Notes under the pieces: generated by a model
The model's input: the letters and a program-made list of their open reading frames with translations, nothing else
Told to the model about the DNA's origin: nothing
The model's database searches: none
Translations under genes and position numbers: made by a program
Assembly (NCBI GenBank): GCA_910578735.1
Contig: CAJTSQ010000051.1
Coordinates: forward strand, 1 to 9,831
DNA: 9,831 nucleotides
Origin: an uncultured Oscillospiraceae bacterium
Lineage (GTDB): Bacteria > Bacillota > Clostridia > Oscillospirales > Oscillospiraceae
Direction of reading: 5' to 3'
In this document: positions 1-7,200 of the stretch, in pieces
How positions within the stretch are numbered: the stretch's first letter is position 1
How the letters are laid out: every line of letters starts with the position of its first letter

Positions 1-115
1 ACGCCGCCATGTTGGTGGTGCCGAGCTGTTCCATCTTCTGCTCTATCAGCTCCCGTTCCTCCGGCGTGACGCGGAATTTCAGCTGGATTTCCCGCTGACG
101 GTTCGGGGGCTTCAT
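1..115 (-). CDS. mobC: MobC-like relaxosome accessory protein, N-terminal part only
   Basis: Only the first 38 codons are inside the window; the gene runs off the left edge. The visible protein begins MKPPNRQREIQLKFRVTPEE and continues with a charged helix ending near GTTNMAA. This matches the remembered N-terminus of small MobC-type proteins of Clostridia elements: a beta strand (IQLKFRV), then TxEER and an amphipathic helix, as in ribbon-helix-helix DNA-binding proteins. Such proteins help the relaxase bind and open the transfer origin. The ATG overlaps the stop of the upstream 359-residue gene in an ATGA arrangement, so the two are probably translationally coupled. An AGGAAGGA sequence at 119-126 (minus strand) supplies a ribosome binding site; its AGGA core leaves 7 bases before the ATG. 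A relaxase gene is expected next downstream. The family call rests on 38 residues, so another small ribbon-helix-helix protein remains possible. Confidence 0.72.
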   Translation of the reverse strand, partial: MKPPNRQREIQLKFRVTPEERELIEQKMEQLGTTNMAA

Positions 116-1191
116 CGTTCCTTCCTTTTGGCCTTGGGTTTGCCGGGTTCACTGGGGGCGGCGGGAACGGCAGATTTCTCTTGCAGCTTTTTCCTCACAG
201 AGGGGCGGCGCAGGACCAGGGGCTGAAAGCGGTTTTCCTCTTTGAGAATCAGGGCATACGTCCCCTTCTGGCCCTCCAGCGTGGAGAGGGACAACGACTG
301 GAACGGCAGCATGGACATGAGCCGGTCCGTGTCCTTGCTCCCGGCCCGCGCCAGGAAGTCCGGGGAAACCTGGACCATATAGTGGGTCCCGCTGGGGCTG
401 TTAGGTTCTCTTGCAGCTTGAAACCGCTCCAGGATGTGTGTGGCCTCCGCTTTGATGTCTGCCGCCTTGAGGGGCTGTCTCAGCAGATGTTCATGCCGTG
501 CATCACGCACGAACATATCCAGGAGGCCGGGGTGGCTTCCGGTGATAAGATAAGACGTATCTCGCCGTCCATTTTCAAATACGACCGGGACTGTCCGCGC
601 CCACGCCTTGTTATTTGGGGTCATGCGGCTCTCATGCTCCATAAACTGCACCGTGTTGGCTAACACATAGAACATGCGCTCATAGCCGAACTGCTGAACC
701 ACTTCCTTCACTGCGGCCCCTGTGTCCAGTCGGTTATCGTGGTAGTGTCTGTTAATCGCTTCGACAATCGCGTCCCGGCAGGCGATATTGGCGCGCTGGG
801 AGGCGAGATGCTGTTCGGCCTCACCGTGCTGATAGGCATACTGATAGGATTCCATGTAGATCGGAGCCTTGCGAAGTTCCTCTGCCTGCCGGATCACCGT
901 GTCCGCCCGGTCCTCGATTGCCGCCGTGATGTTGTCCATCAGATTGAAGTCCATGTTGCTCCAATTTTTGTAGACATCCGCCAGGGGCGTGGGAGAATCC
1001 AGCAGCGCGGACACCTGGGCCTTGGTCAGCTCAATGAAGTCCATTGCCATCAGAATATCCTCGCGGGTGGTGTATTCGGCGGTGTGGTTCAGAATTTCCT
1101 CCGGGGGCTGGGACACCAGCCACGCCCGGTATTTGTCCTGCTCCGCGCCCATTTTCTCACAAAGCGCATCCGTCAATTTTTCAACGTCCAA
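112..1191 (-). CDS. DUF3848/DUF3849-type element protein, 359 residues, function unknown
   Basis: The start is a TTG (1189-1191), chosen because AGGAGG lies exactly 8 bases upstream (1200-1205); the next methionine, residue 14, has no such site. Residues 1-100 resemble DUF3848 as I remember it, with short landmarks SQPPEEIL (27-34) and REDILMAM (43-50). Residues 108-200 resemble DUF3849, with IYMESYQYA (111-119), ANIACRDAI (134-142), FGYERMFYVLANTVQF (168-183) and a following NNKAW (193-197). Residues 205-325 form a third globular part with no recognised motif. The last 31 residues, from RPSV at 329-332, are basic and proline-rich. No signal peptide, membrane segment or catalytic motif is visible, so it is probably cytoplasmic. 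It lies between the giant methylase-helicase gene (56-base gap) and mobC (4-base overlap), which suggests a transfer or DNA-processing role, but the biochemical function is unknown. The DUF names are from memory. Confidence 0.9.
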   Translation of the reverse strand: MDVEKLTDALCEKMGAEQDKYRAWLVSQPPEEILNHTAEYTTREDILMAMDFIELTKAQVSALLDSPTPLADVYKNWSNMDFNLMDNITAAIEDRADTVIRQAEELRKAPIYMESYQYAYQHGEAEQHLASQRANIACRDAIVEAINRHYHDNRLDTGAAVKEVVQQFGYERMFYVLANTVQFMEHESRMTPNNKAWARTVPVVFENGRRDTSYLITGSHPGLLDMFVRDARHEHLLRQPLKAADIKAEATHILERFQAAREPNSPSGTHYMVQVSPDFLARAGSKDTDRLMSMLPFQSLSLSTLEGQKGTYALILKEENRFQPLVLRRPSVRKKLQEKSAVPAAPSEPGKPKAKRKER

Positions 1192-1199
1192 AATATTTT

Positions 1200-1205
1200 C
1201 CTCCT
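1200..1205 (-). promoter_or_regulatory. Shine-Dalgarno AGGAGG that fixes a TTG start
   Basis: AGGAGG on the minus strand is followed by the 8-base spacer AAAATATT and then TTG GAC GTT GAA. No ATG lies nearby, so this site decides the TTG start of the 359-residue gene. It is flanked by a weak 7-base inverted repeat, TATTTTC (1211-1217) and GAAAATA (1194-1200), that would leave most of the site in a 10-base loop. Confidence 0.8.
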
Positions 1206-1218
1206 ATTCTGAAAATAG

Positions 1219-1245
1219 GACCGGCGGGGGATAGCCCCGCCGGTC
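1219..1245 (-). terminator. GC-rich hairpin in the gap between two genes; possible attenuator or mRNA-stabilising stem
   Basis: On the minus strand, GACCGGCGGGG pairs perfectly with CCCCGCCGGTC (11 base pairs, almost all GC) around the loop CTATC. It begins two bases after the TGA of the giant gene and ends 13 bases before the AGGAGG of the next gene. The following bases, CTATTTTC, hold only a four-T run, so this is at best a weak intrinsic terminator. It could reduce read-through into the downstream genes, or protect the 3' end of a processed message. The structure is seen directly; its role is inferred. Confidence 0.5.
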
Positions 1246-1247
1246 GG

Positions 1248-4200
1248 TCAACGTTCCTGCTGGGGGCGTTTGGGTTTATCTTTATCAGGTTTATCGGGAG
1301 TGGCCGGTCTGGGCCGCTTCAAACTGTCCAGCACAGAGGGGCGGGCGCTTCTGGCGATAGCCTGCTCCCCCTGGCTTTGGCCGCCGTCAATATTCAGCAG
1401 CGCGTCCAGTTCCGCGAGGCGGGCGGACTTCTGCTTCAGTTCGTCCTCCCGTGGGAAGGGCTTGCCGACCTCGGCTTTTGCTGCCTCCCGCTGGGCAAAG
1501 AGATCGTCCAGCTGGGACTTGACCGCCGCCAGCCGTTCCGGTATCTTGTCCAGAGTGTGGTCAATGCGGATCAGAGCGCCGGTAGGGTCAATGCCCAGGG
1601 TGGGCCGGTGGGTCATTTCTCCTTTCAGCACCAACTCCCTCTGGAAATTACGGACTTCGCTAAACATGGTGAAGCCCCGGTAGCTGCCGATTTCGATCAG
1701 TTCCGCAATATCCCCGGCCATATACGCCGACAAAAGGGCCTTGCCCGCTTCTTCCTTACTGGAGAAAGTCTCACCTTGCACCACCATCCCGGCGAAGCCC
1801 TGCACCAGCTCCGCAGAAGTAGCGGCGGGTTTCTCCGTGGTGCCGGGTACGGCGGGGGCCTCTGGCTGGGCCGCAGGCTCGGCGGCATCAGCGCCAGGAG
1901 CGTCAGCGGTTTCCCCCCTTGTCTGCTCCACTTGGGCCTGGGCAGGCTTTTCCTTGACCACCATAGGATGAGGATGGTCCGCCACAGTTTTCATATCAGC
2001 CTCCAGCCCCTTGATGAAGCCCTGGTGCTGGGCGATCTGCTCGGGGAAATATTTCAGCAGATTGTCCTCCATCTGAAACTGCTTGCTCTGGTGGGCGGAC
2101 TTCATAATTTTGAGCTTGGACACATCCACATCCAGCTCCATGCGCTCCTTGATGCGGGGGTCCCCGGCGCACAGGGCCTTGATCTCGGCGTAACTGAGCG
2201 CCGCCTCATCCACGTCCTCGCAGGAGCGGACCGGAGATTTTGAGGTCATAATTTGTGAGATAAACTTCTGCTTATTCTCCACAGTCTGCCACAAATAAGC
2301 GTCAAAAGTTGCTTCTGTGACATAACGGTACACATGTACCTGTTTGTTGTCGTTGCCCCGGCGTTCAATGCGGCCCTTGCGTTGTGTGAGGTCGCGGGGC
2401 CTCCACGGACAGTCCAGGTCATGGAGCGCAATCAATTTGTCCTGTACGTTGGTGCCAGCGCCCATCTTGAAGGTGCTGCCAATGAGGACGCGCACCTGAC
2501 CGGAGCGTACCTTGGAAAACAGTTCCTTTTTCTGTACGTCTGTTTTGGCCTCATGGATGAAGGCCACTTGTTCGGGAGGCATCCCCCCGGCGATGAGCTT
2601 CTGCCGTATGTCCTCATAGACAGTGAACGGCTTTTCCGGTTCCAGGGGAATGGAGTTTTCCAGCATATGCAGCAGGGGATTATCCAGCTTGTCCCCGGCT
2701 CCTTTCGCCGCCCGCTTGGAAGGGGCGGCTTTTGGCGTGGAAATATCGCAGAAAACCAGCTGGGTCAGCTTCTTATCGGCTCCATCTCTCCATTGCTGTA
2801 AAATATTCTCCACACAGGCGTTTACCTTGGTCCCCGGTTCATCCGGGAGGGTGGGGTCAATGACGCGCTGGTCCAGGCCCAGCTTCCGGCCATCGCTGGT
2901 AATTTTGAGCATGTTGTCCGTTCGCGGGTCAACACTCCCAGCGTGGACCTCGCTGGCGCGTTCGGACAACTCCTTTACCATGGCCTGCTGGATCAGGGTG
3001 GGCTTGGAGGCGATGGTGTGGTACTCCACCTTCGGGGTGGGCAGGTGGAGCTGGTCGGCGGTCTTGATGTCGGCCACCTCTTTGAACATACTCATCAGCT
3101 CCGGGAGGTTGAAAAACTTGGCAAAGCGGGTCCTGGCCCGGTAGCCGGTCCCCTCCGGGGCCAGCTCCAAAGCCGTGACCGTCTCCCCGAACCGGGAGGC
3201 CCAGCAGTCAAAGTGGCCCATGCCCATCTCCTGCAAGCGGTCATACTGAAGGTAACGCTGGATGGTATACATTTCGGTCATTGAGTTGCTGATGGGAGTA
3301 CCTGTGGCGAAAACTGTACCACGATTTTTTGTGATCTCGTCCAGATACCGGCACTTGGCGAACATGTCGGAGGACTTCTGCGCATCCGTGGTGGCGAGGC
3401 CCGCCACGTTGCGCATTTTTGTGTAGAGGAACAAATTTTTGTAATTGTCGCTCTCGTCCACAAACATCATATCCACGCCCAGCTGCTCAAACGTGACCAC
3501 ATCATCCTTGCGGTGGTTGGCCTGCAATTTTTCCAGGCGGGCTTCCAGCTGCCGCTTGGTTCGCTCCAGCTGCTTGACAGTGAACCGCTCCGCGCCGCCG
3601 CCTTCCAGCTCCTGGATACCGCTGGTGATCTCCCAAATCTGCTCTTGCAGCAGCCGTTCCTGCCGTTCCGGGCTGATGGGGATTTTCTCAAACTGGCTGT
3701 GTCCGATGATAACCGCGTCATAGTCGCCGGTGGCGATGCGGGCGCAGAATTTTTTTCGTTTCCGGGCCTCGAAATCCTTCTTGGTAGTGACAAGGATATT
3801 GGCGGAGGGATAGAGGCGCAGAAACTCGGAGGCGGTCTGCTCAGTCAAATGGTTCGGCACCACGAAAATGGACTTGTGGCACAGTCCCAGCCGTTTACTC
3901 TCCATAGCGGCAGCAATCATCTCAAAGGTCTTGCCCGCGCCTACCTCATGGGCCAGGAGGGTGTTTCCGCCGTAGAGGACGTGGGCAATGGCGTTGACCT
4001 GATGGGGTTGCAGCTTGATCTCCGGGTTGATGCCGGAGAAAACGATGTGGCTCCCGTCATATTCGCGGGGCCGGATGCAGTTCATTTCCTCGTTGTACTG
4101 CTTTACCAGCGTCTGCCGCCGCCGTGGGTCCTTCCAAATCCAGTCCTGGAACGCCTCCCGAAGCGCCTGCTGCTTCTGCGCGGCCAAGGTGGTCTCCTTG

Positions 4201-7200
4201 GCGTTTAGGACGCGCCGTTCCTTCCCGTCCGGGTCCTCTATCGTGTCATAAATGCGAACATCCCGGAGGTTCAGAGAATCCTCCAGGATTTTATAGGCGT
4301 TGGCGCGGCTGGTGCCGAAGGTGGTATAGGCGGCAACATCTCTGTCGCTGACGCTGCCCTTGCAGGAGACGGACCACTCCGCCGTATGCGGGGAATAATG
4401 GACCTGGATTTTTCCGCGAAGGTAATTGGGCGTGTTCAGCGTCTCATACATGAATTGCTGGATATATTTCTTGTCGATCCAGGTAGCTCCCAGCCGGACC
4501 TCGATCTCAGAAGCGTCCAGGTCCTTGGGCTGGGCGGCGGTCAGGGCCTCCACATTGCTCTTGACCTTCCCCTGCTGGTCCGGGGGCATGACACTGTAGA
4601 GGGCCTGGGCCATGCGGAGTTTTTTGCGCACATTGCCGGATAGGTATTCGTCAGCGGTAACGAGGGGGAACCGCTCCAAATCCATAAAGGCTTTGGGGAT
4701 AAGGTCCGGGTTTTCCGCGCAGCGGATGTCCCGGAAGATCACGCCGGTCAGGTCCTTTTCCAGATCGGCCTCCGATTTTCCGGTGAGCTGGGCCATGAAG
4801 GGCATATCAACCTTGGCCCGCTCCCCAATGGACACCGCCAGCGCGTCCATCGCCGTGTCCACACTGGTAACATGGGTGTTCTGCTTGATGGTGCGCTTGG
4901 TGAACATATCCGCTTTCCGCTCCAGCCGCCCGTTATCGTCAATGACTTCCAGGGAGCAGAGCAGATAGTAGGCGGAATCCCGGTCAAAGGCCAGACGGTT
5001 GGCCCGGTCGTTGATAAGGCCGAATTTCTCGGAGAAAGCGTCGTAGAGCCGGTCCAGCTCTCCCTGCTTCTCCCGAATGAAGTTCTCCGTTGTAAACTCG
5101 TCCATCTGGAGGTCGATCAGCTCCCGTACACAGTCCCGCAGGCCGATCATCGCAATGACGCGCTCTTTGGCTGTGGCGGTCAGGGCAGGCTTCACCATGA
5201 CGGAGTTCTCTCGGTAGTAAACCTCGCCGTCCACGATAGCATAGGAGTAATTCTTCACGCTGGGGTCCGCAGGGATGGACCTAATCTCCATTTCCCCAAT
5301 GTTCTCGTCCAGCTCCGGGGGCGCGGCCTCCCGGTATTCGCCGTGGATATACTTCACCGCATCATGCAGCTGATCGGCCAGCAGAAGCCCCTGGATAGGC
5401 TCCACAGTAAAGTCCTGAGAGGCATATTGGGTGCTTTCCGCCGTCTGCCTGCCTAGAATCATTTCCGGGTGGTCGATAAAGTATCGGTTGATACGGAAGC
5501 CGTCCGTGTTTTCGCCGGTCTGTACCCATGCCGGTTCCTCAATGGCCGGGGTGTCTCTTTTTTGCAGGAAGATGATGTCGGACACCACCTCGGTCCCGGC
5601 ATTGGCTTTGAAAGCGTTGTTGGGCAGACGGATGGCTCCCAGGAAATCGGCCCGCTCCGCCAGATGCTTTCTTACTGTGTCATCTTTGGAATCCATTGTG
5701 TAGCGGCTGGTGACAAAGGCCACCACGCCGCCAGGACGTACCCGGTCCAGAGTTTTGGCGAAAAAGTAGTTGTGGATGCTGAATTTCAGCTTATTGTATT
5801 CCCGGTCATTGACGGGATAATTGCCGAAGGGAACATTGCCGACAGCGAGGTCGAAGAAGTCCCTGGGAAAGTTGGTTTTCTCAAAGCCGCACACAGTGAT
5901 ATTGGCATCTGGATAGAGCTGTTGTGCGATCCGCCCTGTGATGCTGTCCAGCTCCACACCATAGAGCTTGGAAGCGGACATGCTATCCGGCAGCAGTCCG
6001 AAGAAGTTGCCCGCGCCGCAGGCGGGCTCCAGGATGTTGCCGGACTGGAAGCCCATTTTCTCAACCGCCTCATAGATAGCCTTAATAACTGTGGGGCTGG
6101 AATAGTGGGCATTGAGTGTGGAGGCGCGGGCGGCTTGGTATTCCTCCGGGGTGAGCGCAGCCTGCAATTCCAGAAATTCCTCCGCCCACTCCGGCTTGTC
6201 CGGGTCAAAAGCATCCGCCAGAGCCCCCCAGCCCACATAGTGGGAGAGGAGCTCTTGTTCGGCAGGGGTAGCGTCGCGGCCCTCCAGCTCGATGGCCTGG
6301 AGGGTGTTGATGGCATCCATGTTCATACGGAACTTTGCCTTTGGCCCGCCCTCGCCCAAGTGGCCGTCCGTGATACGGAAATTTCCGGCGGCGGGGACGG
6401 CCTCCAGCTGGGTCTGCTCCGGCTCATCAATATGCAGCCGCTCAACGACAATATCATAGGACAGGCCGTTCTTATCACCGGGATAGAGGGTGGCGGTCCC
6501 CGGCGCGGGACCGGGGGCCGGGGCCTCCGGCGCGGGAGCTTCCGGTGCAGCCTGTTCGGGGACTTCCGGGGTAAACAGGTGGACGTTGCGCTCATCATGG
6601 CGTACCGCGTCCTCGAAAAAATCCTTCTCCACCAGCTGATGGCTCCAGGCGTAGGGGCCGGTGTGGATGCGAACACCCAGGTCCCCTATATATTCGATTG
6701 TGCCGCTCACATCATGGTCCCCATAGGCGAAGGCCACCTTATCCCCCACCTGATAGGACAGCTTCCCCTCCAGATTCACCGGCTTCCACTGGACCGGCTC
6801 ATGGGTGAAGCCGTCCAGCTCTTGCAGCCAGAGGGCGCGGAGTACCGGCGCGATCTCGTCCCAGGACATGGACAGCCGTGTGTCGAATTTGTCCAGGATG
6901 TCCACACCCAGGCTGGTCGTAGATGCAAAATAATCCGCAGAATCCCCGGTCTCCAGCGTTACCGTACCGTCCCGGCTGGCAAGTGCCTCCGAAAGCCGCA
7001 TGGCAAGCCCACGGTTGTTCTCCCCGGAGTGAATCCAGCCGGAAATGTAGTCCTTGTCCCGGTCCGTCAGCAGATGGGAGACCAGCACCTCCCGGATGTC
7101 GTCATTGACGCTGCCCAGGTCGGCGGGCAGATAGGGAAGCAAGTGGTTGTTGCGGGGGTCCAGGCGCAGCAGCCGCTCAAAGTTTTCTTTGCTCTCGGCA

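Noticed and set aside
1044..2243. A 399-codon plus-strand open frame, and several shorter ones up to about 230 codons.
   Set aside because: They lie opposite clearly conserved minus-strand coding sequence, cross the intergenic hairpin and have no family-like features. GC-rich antisense frames of this length are expected.
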